Source of the DNA: Trebouxia sp. TZW2008
Lineage: Eukaryota; Chlorophyta; Trebouxiophyceae; Trebouxiales; Trebouxiaceae
Length of the DNA: 64,000 nt
Reading direction: 5' to 3'
Assembly: GCA_002118135.1 (NCBI GenBank)
Contig: BDIU01000398.1
Span: forward strand, 117,706-181,705
A program made the translations under genes and the position numbers. Of the stretch, positions 35,201 through 46,426 are shown piece by piece (position 1 is the stretch's first letter; the number at the start of each line of letters is the position of its first letter). The notes beneath the pieces are model-generated. The model had not been told where the DNA came from. It was given only the letters and a program-made list of their open reading frames with translations, and searched no databases.

Positions 35201-38200
35201 ACAAATAGTCCTCTGATAGCTCGGCCTTGTGCGGCCCACAACAGCGTGATTTTGCCATTGAGTGAGCACCCTTTGTGCTGCTGAATGCAGCAGCTGCCTC
35301 AGGTAGGCGATTGCCAAAGCAGTCATAGTACAAGGGCAGCAGCTATAGAGCTTGATCTGGCAGCAAGACAGAAGCTTCTGAGATGCATACCAAGATTTGT
35401 CCAGGGCTGTCAAGCTCACCTGGTGTTGCTGTGATCATGCCTATAACAGCACAAGACATCCTTTTTATTGATAACATGGCAATATAACACGATGAAGTTA
35501 GCAATACCTTTTCCCGCTGAATATCCCGCTTGACCATCTCAGACTTCTTGGCATCAACTTCAGCCTGCTGTTCCCGCAGAATGCGCTCTGTTTCCCGCCT
35601 TGCGGAATCTGCCTTTGCAATACGCTCTTGCTCCCTACAATAACATCCAAGCAGCTCACGGACATTCCGTAGCAACAGCATATGACACGACATGAGGCGC
35701 AACTGTGACTAATCGCAACTGTGAGAAGCTCTGCAGTACTGTACCTCAGAGACATGTGCAATTCGCTTGTGTCATTATGCAAAAATGTTTATGCATGCAA
35801 AATAGCTTAGACCTGCAGCCAGCAAGAAACAAGGGAGCTGACTGAGGCTGTCATGCAGCCATGCCAATGTGCTCATGCATACAAAGCATCCAAAACTTGA
35901 AGCTTGCATCTGGAAGCAGAGCTGACTTTAGCTGTCATGTAGCCATGTAAACACGCTCATGACTGCAACAAAGCTGAAATTGCAGACAGCATCTGGAGAG
36001 AGAACTGACGCCTTCTGTCACATAGATCTGGACACACGCCCAAGAAAGCAACAAAGCTGAGACCTTAGAGTTAGCATGTGGAAATAGAGCTGACTTTGGC
36101 TGTCATGTGGTCATGTGAAAATGCTCATGCATGCAAAACAAGCAAGTTTGAATGTTTGTAGGTACATAGATGTGTAGATGAAAGTTGCAAGCAGCAAGAG
36201 AGCTTACTTCTGGTAAGCTTGCTTGCGCCTCATCTTTTCCTCTTCTGCTTCCCTCTGAGCCATTTTCATTTCCTGCTGATACCGTGTGATCTCCAGCTGC
36301 TTCATCTCCTTCTCCCGCTCTTCCTCTTCCTGTATCAGCAAATGGCCCAATTTGTCTATAGCGTGACGGTGCACGAGAAGCACAAAGCAATGATAAAGTT
36401 AGGAGTAATCTAGAATATATGCAAGCCATGCGCAACTCAATCAAATCACACTGGGCAGACATACACCTGACCATCTTCCAGCTTTTGCAATGCTTGTAGC
36501 GCTTAGAGAGTCCCCCAGAACATGGGGAACTCACCAACAATTATTGAGACTGCTTTGTCACTTTGCAAGGTGCGTAACAAGCCAACCTAGCTGAACCCTT
36601 GGCCACAGACACCTAGCACCTTGACATGTGTAGCCCTGTCATAGATGTCCGTTCCAGCACTCTATTGTAGATACCAGCATTATTGCTTTTGTCACTGTGG
36701 TGATGTGTGCAACGCTGATTATTGACATTCAGGAGCTGAAGCATACATGAAGACGGGCCAGCTCTCTTTCACGCTGCTGGCGGCGCCACTCTTCTTCAGC
36801 GGCCATGTGAGCCTTCTGCTGCTCCTGTGCCCTCTGCTCCAGGGTCTTCAGCTTAGCCTCTGCCTTGTCCTGCAACACTCACTGAGTCTGTAGCTTGGTC
36901 TGTATGCTGACAACTGAAACACAGTCATGGTGTCCATAACTGGTGCCCTTTGCTCCAGGGTCTTCAGGTTGGCCTCTGCCTTGTCCTGTAAATGTCCTGT
37001 AACATGATCATTGTGTCCAAAGCTTGCCTAGCACGCTGACAACAACTCAAAGTCAGGATTTTGTGCCTTGCTGTCGAGCAATCTTGCAGCCCTCAGACAT
37101 GTGTAGCTTCATTACAGTTGAGCAAACAACTTTGCAGCCCTGAGATAGTTGCAATCTCAATACAGCTTGAAGCAGGCGATTTTGCCGGCCTCAGACATTT
37201 GTACCTTTTGCAGCCTAAAAAGTGTTCGCTTGGATGGTTTTGACCGCTGAAAGTACGTTCACAGGTATGAAACTCCCATGAGGAGCAACTTGTGCTGAAA
37301 TGCAATCACAGAGAAATGGCTGCTGACCTGCATCTCCTTGCGCATCATCTCATAGGCAACCATCTGGTTGAGCTCACGCTCCTGCCGCCTCTTCATCACT
37401 TCTAGCCTTTGTGCCTCCTTTGCAACCATGTCCTCTGCATTCACCTGAACAATGGGCATTTACACTGTGAACACGACCATATCAGAATGACAATGCCTTA
37501 GTGATTTGTCACAAACAGCATGATACAAATGCTACAAGAAGGTCATAGCATTCACCTGAATGACGCCTGTAAGCACAGTGAATACGATTATAACAGTATG
37601 CAATGCCAAAGAGAATTGCTGCATCCAATGTGATGCAAATGCCATGTAAAGTGACAATTTGAAGTCAAGACTACGAAGAGGAAGTTTCTAAGACAGGAAA
37701 GTCCACTCCATTAAGCATTTTGAAAGGGGCTGCTTTGAGAAGAAGCAGCCAGGAATGAATTCACAAGATGCATGTATGGAAAGTAACACTAGCTTGAAGG
37801 AGCTTTGGGTGATCACCTGAATGCCTGCGCCCCCCTTGGTGTCCCCCTTGACCCGTGTCTTACCCCCGCGCTCCTCATCCTCAATGACATGCTTACGCTC
37901 CTCCACCAGGGCAGCTAAACGCTCCTGCAGTGCAGCCACAGACCATCAGACAATTGGCAGTAAAGTAATGCATCAATGCTACACAGCGGATGCATCAGAT
38001 AGTGTATGTGCCCTCACAAGCAAACAGCAAACAGCTTTTCTGGAGCTATGCGAGCCATCAAAGGACTTGGTTGACCCGCATGACCCATATCTTTATTCTG
38101 ATGTGCACACAGGTGTGCTGGCAAAAGTGCAGTCTGCTGAGGATCACACATGGGATCAGCATGCTCATCATCAGCAGACCGGCAATAGTTGACCACACAA

Positions 38201-39260
38201 CAAGCTTGCCTTTCAATATGCTGTGCTGTTTTTGTTTTGGTGAGATAGCTGGTGGGCTTGCATGTACATTGCCACTGCCGGCTGGTCCAAATTACAGCAC
38301 GACTAGCTCTGTGCAGGGTTGCAGAAGCAAAGAAGCTGATCCCTCAAAGCAGTCACGCTTTGCTTGGGAAGCATGACGTGACAATGGGCATTTGCAAACA
38401 TCTCATGTGCATGCGGCTGATGTAACAGAGTGGTAAGACCTTAACTTTGGGTCCGCTCCGCGAAACAGTCATGCGTTTCCGATATGTCACTGTGTAGCTG
38501 ATGACCTGGAGATGTGCAATGACCAAAAACAGGCTCACCTGGCGAACAGTCTCGCAGTGCTTGTATGCAATCTCAGCAAGCTCTCTGTCCCCATGCTCCA
38601 GGTGCAGGAAGGCATCCTGGGAGATGTAGCGCAGCTCACTGCAATGCACAGACTGGCTTCAGGACACGGGAAGTGTCACGGCGTTAAGGTGTGCCTGATG
38701 CAGACACAAACAGCATGCGCACTGCATGACCTCTCATGTATGCATGACTTTGTATAACCTTCAAGTGAAGGCAACCATGCTGCATAAGTAGTGAGCGCAC
38801 ACCTAGCGTGCTGGGCCAAAATAGCAATGCCGTGCTTTTCAGCAAAGCTGAGTGCCACAAGCCTTTATGCACAAGTCTGTACTCACCTGGGCTCAATGCC
38901 CAGTCTCAGACATGCCTCAACAGATCTTGGGCTTGTGGGCTCAAGAGACCCTGCCTTAGGGTCTGCACGCAACAGTAAGTGTCTTTTCAACAGTTGCTGA
39001 CCTATGCTGCTGTTCAAAGGCCAAAGAAGCAAGGCTTTCCCAGGCAAAAGCGCACGGCCTACCGTTGGCTCTGTCAACAATGTCGGAGATCGTGATCTTG
39101 ACACGCTGCCCCTTCACCGCTTCTGCCTGCACGAGAGATGTCTGCAACGTTCGTCACGCTCTTCAAGCAAACGTCCAGCAAGACAGGTGTGCTACGCGTA
39201 CCTTAGCGCGCTGCAGATCCTCAAGCCAAACATGCGGAGGTCTTGAAGCTTCGGCTGAAA
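32229..39260 (-). CDS. Long coiled-coil protein, CCDC177-like (5' end unresolved)
   Basis: Supported exons in transcription order: (5' edge near 39260)-39202, 39126-39063, 38962-38887, 38638-38539, 37924-37817, 37444-37328, 36869-36747, 36329-36208, 35634-35508, 34478-34318, one at about 34080-34035, 33639-33549, 33211-33059, 32480-32229. Most junctions keep phase; the join 34318 to 34080 does not, so a small exon is missing there. The N-terminal part has PTSPRSVEACLRLGIEPSEL, which resembles the start of animal CCDC177, followed by AEIAYKHCETVRQERL. The rest is almost pure charged coiled coil rich in Glu, Lys, Arg, Gln and Ala, like flagellar or centriolar structural proteins. The first exon encodes RPPHVWLEDLQRAK after an acceptor, so an upstream start exon exists, probably 39.3-39.65 kb. 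A flagellar role is inferred. Confidence 0.72.
34116..34860 (-). repeat. Three tandem copies of a coiled-coil exon plus three copies of its 3' junction
   Basis: The exon encoding LKQKQAEEAAARDAEASAKA occurs at 34478-34318 (intact) and, diverged and truncated, ending near 34570 and 34750. The GAGCGCCGCATGTGAG junction is repeated again near 34230 and 34145. Further 5' in the gene, the DKAEAKLKTLEQRA exon has a partial copy at about 36945-36990. Confidence 0.82.
35820..36140. repeat. Intronic imperfect tandem repeat, unit about 100 bp
   Basis: Blocks such as GAGCTGACTTT, GGCTGTCATGT, and CATGTAAACACGCTCATG recur three or four times in the intron of the coiled-coil gene. Confidence 0.65.
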
Positions 39261-39879
39261 GTGTGTCTGCGCAACAAGTCAGCTGAAACTTTTGCCGTCA
39301 AGTAAGGCACTCTCGAGGTAACCGAGGAGTCGCAAGAGGCACAGCGTCGAACACAGCTTGTCGTCGCTCAGTCAAACCTCAAGCCAGGCAGAACATGCAC
39401 AACGTTCTACAACTTTGAACGGCCAACGCATGCCGCACCTTGTCCCGGACTCGCTGGTCGAGCAGGCATGTTCGCCAGTCAGGCAAGCTACACGGACTCC
39501 TGCCAGTGATGTTGCAGGCCTGACAGGCTTGCACAACTGCGCCAACCGGCTCCCGCTTGTACCACAACAAGCACACAATGCACACACGCTCACTGCAATG
39601 AGCTCCGACACCTCTGTCTGAACTCGGCCACTGCTACGCAAACTGCGGTCGTCTTACGAACCATACGGAGCACGTCAGCAGCGCAGTGCGTGCTTCGTTG
39701 TCTACAGCATGTTGAACAATCAATGGCACGTCGACACAGCATCACACAGCAGACCAAAAACAGCACAATGTTGCGCTATCCACGACGTTGATACACAGCA
39801 CCATCGCCAGCAGACCCGACAATCTAGTTTGTACTGTCACAATGATAATGTCAAGAAATGGGCTCATGTCAAAGGGCAT
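39261..39879. other. Probable 5' end and promoter of the coiled-coil gene
   Basis: A minus-strand open frame at 39372-39641 begins MRSSGRVQTEVSELI and could hold the start exon, but I could not choose a donor that fits. There are no other features. Confidence 0.35.
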
Positions 39880-42646
39880 CTACATAACCGTACATTTAGA
39901 TCGACCTCTGCGCCGAAACCGCTGCCTACTGTCGCTACTGCTGTTGCTTTGCAGATCTGACTCTGTCTCTCTGCCTTGCGTCTCCACATCATCTGCATGC
40001 GGCGCTGTGTCCAATCCCTGGGGATGACATGTCACGTTTACATCATCACCATCATGTTCACTGCTCTGGACAGCAGGCTGTTGATGGGGCCAAGTTGCAG
40101 CACTTGCTGGCTGAGTATCATTCTGCAAATGATATGGTGGCTGCTGCACTTCCTCAGCAGCAGGTGTGACACTGTCTGCCAACACTGCCTCATCATGAAC
40201 TGGGGGGCTGTGAGCAAGGGCAGCAAACGGTGAAGTCATGCCGGGGCTTTCTGAAGCTCTAGGTGTACTGGCGGCTCCCCCATGCATTGATGAGTCGCTT
40301 TCAACTACTGGCAGTGTTGCAACTGCCCTTCTGGGTCGCTGTTGGCGCAGGGCGGCTGTGAGTTCTGAAATCCCTAGGCCTAAGGAGGGGTTGGTCAAAA
40401 GATCCTCATTCTTTTCTAGTTTGGCTTTATTCAGCCTGCAAACAACAACCATGCAGTTGAGACAGGACATGTGACAGCGCAGCAGCCATACACAGGTACT
40501 GATGGAAACGTCAGGGTGTACAACTGCCAAACTGCAACCCAATGGTGGGTGTAAGCTCATTCAACGACTTGGCGCAAGCAGGACTCTGCAGAGAGTTTTA
40601 ACTGATGTTGACTGGATATGACGAAGTGGTGAAACCAGTGAAAAGATGCACACAGATATGATCATCCAGACGCTCAGATAGCTGTGAACAGCAACACAGG
40701 GGTTGTAACGTTGAGACGACTCTGTCATGCAAACGCAGATGCAGCAGCAGCAAGGTGTCAGCAAATGACTAGCAATTTCTGCTGCTACAGGGTAGTCCAC
40801 CTCTGGAACTCTGACAAAGCGGACCTCTGATCCATGCCTAAGCTCTCATTCTCACTGCCATATGATGCAGCAGTCATGACAGCCTCCGCCCCTGGAATGG
40901 GGCGAGGCATGGAGGGGACCAGGTCATCTGTGGTCTGGCTTCTGCACTCTCCTCTAAGCGGTGACCAGCCAGACAAAGGCGACCTGGGAGGCCGAGCGCC
41001 TATGTCACTCCGCCTACAACAAGGTGATAGAGCCAGCTTTTACACAGCCAGCAAGGTGATCAGTGATCTGGGTTGTGCAGTGGCCCTTGAGGTGGAATCA
41101 GCCGGACAAAGGCAACCTTGGAGGCGTTTCACTAAGGCCTTTGACCACAGCAAACCATACATGGGACAATCAGGTGAGTGCAGAGACAACAAGCCACCCT
41201 GGCAAAATCTGACTTTTACTTTTGAGTTTTGCCATGTTCAAGTAGAACTGATGGTGCAGAGAAGACACACATTGAACACGCAGTGTCATCAATTTGCTGG
41301 CGCAGAGACAGTTGCACTGTCCAGCACAGACAGTGCTGAGACACGTACAGATTCTGTGATCAATTGGCCAGCTAGCTAAACACAGAGGCAGAAGACAACT
41401 ACTGAGCAGACATGATGTCAAGCCCAACTGTGCATGGGAGGTGGAAGTCTGAACAGGTCGAATTTTGTCCCTTCATGAGTTTGAAAGCATGATATGTACC
41501 GAAGTGCAGACACAACTGGGAGATGCAGGAGCCAGTATTTGATGAGGATCTCAGCATGCAGTATCATTGCACCTGGCCAGCCCTGCTGCTGAGTGAGGAA
41601 TGTGCCTGCACAACAGGCCTGATGGGACTTGCCGCCTACCTGCCAGGTATCTGCTGTCGCTGTAGATGCTCTGCCACGCCCTTAAAGTCACTTTGCATGG
41701 AGCCCACAGAACCTTCATGAGATCCCCTAGGCTGACTGAAGCCCCCCACTGACCCTACAGTGTCAGAGCCAACTGTGCTGTGGCCTGAGCCCCAACGCTG
41801 GTTGTCAAAGCGCCTGTGCAGCTCCTTGACAAAGCGCTCATGCTTCACCCCTGGCGGTCGAGCCTGCTCAAATGCTGCTAGGGCCTCATCCACAGTCATG
41901 CCTAGGGCTTGCACTAAGTAAGAGCAAACCACAAAGCCTGTTCTGTTGAAGCCTGCAATGATCAAGCATGCAGACTTCAACATGCCTGCTTGCTGAATCT
42001 TGGCTTGCTGCATCACACTGCATTGCTTGCAAAGTCTGTGCAGAGATGTCCTTTTGAGTAGCACAATCACTTCATGCAGATGGTGAGCTCAGACTGATTG
42101 CAGCAACAGAAGCTGCATGTACTGCTTACCATATGCGCAGTGTATGGCGATATGCCTTGTTGGATTGGTGGCCCAATACTGCTCTGCAAGGTCTATGACC
42201 TGGTCAACTTGTGCCTGATCTGGGAACACCTTTGCTACAAGCTGGACATGCTGATATTGAAGAAACGGTGGCAGATCATCTGCATACAATGTCTCGTGAT
42301 TGGAGAGGTCAATGATGAGACCGATTGATCTGTGCAGAAAATGCTGCTGCTGCAGGAGAGAGCTGACTGTCAGGCTGTGCTTTGGCTCCTCTGGCAAAGA
42401 CCATTCACTGAGGATTGCTTTTGATAGTGGTGTCTTCATTGGTATGAACAGTGAGGGGTGCACAACATCCCCATAAGCTGCATAGTCACCCCACTTTTGC
42501 AGCTTCTGCAGCACTGAGGGGGTTGCTTTGTCCTCTTCTGGGGGTGTCTGTCGGGTCAACTCAGCGTCAGCAACTGATCTGTCTATGTCTGGACTGTTTG
42601 GTTCGCCATACTGATCATTGTCAGGATCCACATCGGGCCAGGCCAT
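39880..42646 (-). CDS. mRNA-capping-type RNA 5'-triphosphatase with C-terminal CaaX box, 500 aa
   Basis: Four exons join in phase: 42646-42130, 41952-41640, 40941-40825, 40435-39880. Residues 60-240 match the Cys-phosphatase-type RNA triphosphatase domain of metazoan and plant capping enzymes: LFIPMKTPLSKAI, IGLIIDLSNHETLY, then the P-loop HCAYGFNRTG with Cys170 and Arg176, followed by FVVCSYLVQALG and FEQARPPGVKHERFVKEL. This domain removes the gamma-phosphate of nascent mRNA 5' ends. There is no guanylyltransferase domain; instead 250 residues of low-complexity Ser/Pro/Gln/Asp-rich sequence end in RFRRRGRSKCTVM, a basic patch plus CaaX motif (CTVM) predicted to be farnesylated. An intron splits the P-loop at its Gly codon. 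A membrane-bound phosphatase of other substrate range is the alternative. Confidence 0.85.
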
Positions 42647-43095
42647 GACCTGGTGGTTGCTCTGGGCTGAGACAGTCTACACCGCGCCCCTCAGTCTAAC
42701 CAGGCGTTTGTTGTCCAAACAGCCGCAGAGTTGCAGCTGCTCAACCAGCGTTGTGCACGTTGCGCAACCTCTATCACCGCCTGTCACACTTTTGTACACT
42801 CTGGTAGCATGAAAGCCAGACAATGACGCGAGCTCACAACCGTTCTCGTGCTTGATCGTAAAGGTCAACCTCAGCAGAAGGTTCAAAAGCCCCTACCCTC
42901 AACTTTTCAACAGGGGCGGTCAACCAAGGGCGAAACAAAAACTCCTTGAAGCAAATTTTGGGGAGGAAAGTTTCCCCAAAAGCTTGAAAGGCAAATTCAT
43001 CGGCCGAGCGGCAATTGCTCTGTTAGGTCGGTCGCTCTGCTTGGTGTATACATTGATCGCCACCGCAGCGAGCCCTCCACCCGACCTGACCAAGC
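42647..43095. promoter_or_regulatory. Divergent promoter region of RNA triphosphatase and flavoprotein genes
   Basis: The start codons at 42646 (-) and 43096 (+) are 449 bp apart. The region is more GC-rich than introns. I see no motif I can name. Confidence 0.45.
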
Positions 43096-45979
43096 ATGGC
43101 CTCTCGGTATGATCAGTACATCGATCAAGCCTCGCAGTTCGCGCAAGAGAACAAGCGTGTGCTCGCTGCAGCCGGGATCACAGCCGTAGCAGCCACAAGC
43201 CTTTATTTCTTGAGGCGCAGAAACCTTAGCAGACCGCCGACGTCAGGGCCTTACCCTCACGGCAGTCTGCCTGCAGACGCATACGATCTAGTCATCGTCG
43301 GCTCCGGGCCATCGGGCAGCACAACTGCATACTTCACTGCACAGAGCGGCTTGAAGGTCGCGGTCCTCGAAAAAGAGACTTTCCCAAGAGATAAGTACTG
43401 CGGCGATGCCGTGTGCACACCGGCGATCAATATCTTGACCGAGATGGGCGTCATGAAAGAGCTACAAGACAACAACGAGGCCCACTTTGCTGATGCCGGT
43501 GGATTCGTGAGCCCTGCTGGCATTTCTTACATAGGTGAGTCGATCCAGCGATCGCGATCTCTGCTCAGATATTTTGGGTCATATCTCTGCACGCTCATTG
43601 GGTTGTAACACTGGCTTGCTGACACTGTAGGTGCCTCTGTTGAAAAGCTTGGTGAAGCAGCTGCTTGTGCTGTCAAAAGAATCAACCTAGACATGCGCAT
43701 GGCATATGCCGCCAGGAAGCAGGGTGCAGACCTTCAAGAAGGCTTTGAAGTCACTGGAGCTGATTTTGACAAGCAGCAGGGGCTTTGGACAGTGTCCTCC
43801 AGCGATGTGAGTCTTGCTTGCCTGCCTGCTGCAGTCCCCATCAGATGCAGTCAAAGGCCTTTTGTTATGGGAATGCCTGAGCACAGCGTCAATTCTGACG
43901 CTGTGTCTTCTGAACAGGGCAAGAAAGTGAAGGCCAGATTGCTGGTCATTGCTGATGGGGCCACATCACGGCTTGCAACGAAACTAGGTTATTGCACAGA
44001 AGCCCCTAGGGGAGTGTGCAGCAGAGCGTTTGTTGAGGGAGGCACCCACAACACTGACTTTGATGGTGCGTTGGCTGGTTTTTGTGGCCGTTTTTGTTGC
44101 TAATCTCAGCTCAGCACTTTCTAGCAGAGGCTGCACAGCTAATGCAAAACCTGCTCGCCTACTACAGTACATACTTTGCAAGCCATGCTGACATGCTTGC
44201 AGAGTCGCCCATGAATTTGCAAGCATGCTGTGTTCCTTGGCTTTACATCCATGCTTGTGCTGCAGGTGTCTGTTTCTATCAGAAAGAATCACTTCCAGGC
44301 TATTCAGCTATCTTCAAGCACCCCAATGATGAGCTCAACTACTGCTATTACCTAATACCTCATGGCAAGGAGGGCTACTGTGGAGATGTTCATGTAGGGA
44401 CCAACCTTTCTTGCATACAGACTTGTGCTTTTCTCGTGTTTGAGCATCACAATCAATACAGCATGGCCAGCAAGTGGCTGCAGACATTGCTTGCATTCTC
44501 ATGCCATGATGCCTCCAATAAAAAGTTTCCTATGTCACGTCAGCTATAGGGACAGAGGCTTCCTGCAATCCTGCTTGCCGCAAGTTCAGAGTAGCCTTAG
44601 CAAGCTGCATTTACATGTCTCTCGGCGGCTGTAGACGGCAGTGCTGCCTTATACTTTCAATGCCCTTGCAAAGCATGCTGACACCTGCAGCGTATTGTAA
44701 CAAAAATTAGTAAGACGTAAGCATCTGCTGTGCTTGTCAGATTATGATGCAGCTTTTGCCTTGCTGCACTGACAAAACAGCTCAAGCTTGTAGATCTTGC
44801 CTGCAGGAGAGGGACCTCAAACGGTTGCATGAGGGCGCAATAAAGAATGATCCCTTCATCAAGCAAGCTCTGGGTCCAAATGCCCAGATAGAAAGAATGA
44901 AGGCTGCCAGTTTGCGGCTGGGCGGACAGGGACTGCGCACAACCTATGATGACCATCTAGTCATCATTGGAGATGCTGCTGGTCACATTGACCCCTTGAC
45001 AGGCGAAGGCATCCACACTGCTATCATGGTGAGCTTGCACACCCCACAGCCATGATTACCATTAGCTTTGTCCTTGCCGGTGGAAGTTGCAACAAATTTC
45101 TGCATTGTTTCTTTGATGCTTGCTTGATGCGCAAGATTGACAATGCTGCGCAAATTTGGACAGCAGTTCCATATCTGTGCTCTTGTGCACGGTTTCATGT
45201 GTGTTGTGACAAGTTTGTATCCGGATGCTGCAAGTTTTAGGGTCGTGCATTTAGCCTTTCCTGTGCATAAGTAGCACTGCAGATACAATTTCTTGTCAAG
45301 ACACTATATTTGCATCGCCTTAAGGCTGGTAGGGCGTCTGCACCCAACTCTGAATGTTCTGACGTCCGCACAAGACAATGTGGATAGCACTGAAAGACAC
45401 AACCATGATGCCCTTTTGCAGGGTGGCAAGGCGGCAGCTGAAACAGCTATTGCAATGCGATCCACGGGAGACTACTCTGCAGCCTCTACTGCGCAGTATG
45501 AGCGCAAATGGATACAGCTGTATGGCTATGACTTTGGCAAGGTACGTGAGTGTCGATTATGCCAAAACTTCTGTCGCACCTGCTTGCCTGCACTGTGCAT
45601 TCACCGCGTATGTATTGTTCATGTATAGCGGATCTGCAATCAATCGTGTGGTTAATGTGCAACGTGCTGATGCCATAGCGTATGTTTGACATAGTGTGTT
45701 AATCATGGCAAAGTAAGTCCTGTATGTATGCAGTCACGGGCTGGCGCTGCCCTCATATACAAGTACCCAATATTGCTGGATGCTTGTGCAAACGAGATGC
45801 AAAGAAAGGGTGACTCCATGATGTCCAAATGGGCTGAGGTCATGACCAACATGCGTCCCAAAAGCTACTTCTTGAGGCCAGACGTGGCTCTGCCTCTTGG
45901 TTTTGCTGTTGTCAGGGAGCTTTGGAATCAGAAGATTGTTGGTCGTGGCAATGACTATAGTAAGACTGGTGGTCGGTAG
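43096..45979 (+). CDS. Geranylgeranyl-reductase-family FAD flavoprotein, membrane-anchored, 492 aa
   Basis: Seven exons join in phase: 43096-43534, 43631-43806, 43918-44065, 44266-44393, 44807-45028, 45422-45541, 45734-45979. Residues 22-39 form a hydrophobic segment followed by Arg-Arg-Arg, a likely N-terminal membrane anchor. Then comes a Rossmann FAD motif (VIVGSGPSGS, ending at residue 74; the usual GxGxxG), the family block FPRDKYCGDAV, and the second FAD-binding motif GDAAGHIDPLTGEGI (352-366). This layout is that of geranylgeranyl reductases and MenJ-like isoprenoid-chain reductases, which saturate prenyl double bonds of chlorophyll, tocopherol, quinones or archaeal lipids. It is clearly shorter and different at its N terminus from the plastid chlorophyll enzyme, so the substrate is open. 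Confidence 0.85.
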
Positions 45980-46426
45980 CAGGCTTCAGTTGGATGACTG
46001 CAATTTAGCCCCTTAAGTATTCTGTCGTGTGTGAGTTGTATAACATGTTGAGAGAGGAAAGGTGACAGTTGTGACGTTTCATCAAACATGTGCTGCCCAT
46101 AAAAGCCTACCTTTGTCAGACCTGTTTTGCGCAATGAACTTAAACGATTGTGAACAGACCAGGACAGCATGAGCCTGACCTGTGAAACGCACGAGAGGCT
46201 TTCTGTGACAGCGAATGCAGACAGTTCTAGCTGATGTGCAGCCTGTGAGTTGGCTCGAAGCGGCGTTTCCTCCTACATGAGATAGCCTGCATGAGGACAG
46301 CTGACATTGCAAGGCAGACAGCTTGGGAATCTGACTTTCCCGCTTCAACAGCATGAACTGAGCAGAGATACGAAGCTTGCAGCTTGCCCTGTTGCACCGC
46401 GACTACAGGGCATCTCGCTCACCAGA
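45980..46426. promoter_or_regulatory. Short intergenic region upstream of the DEG7 gene
   Basis: It lies between the flavoprotein stop (45979) and the DEG7 start. The DEG7 frame is open upstream to an ATG at 46307, so part of it could be coding. Confidence 0.4.
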
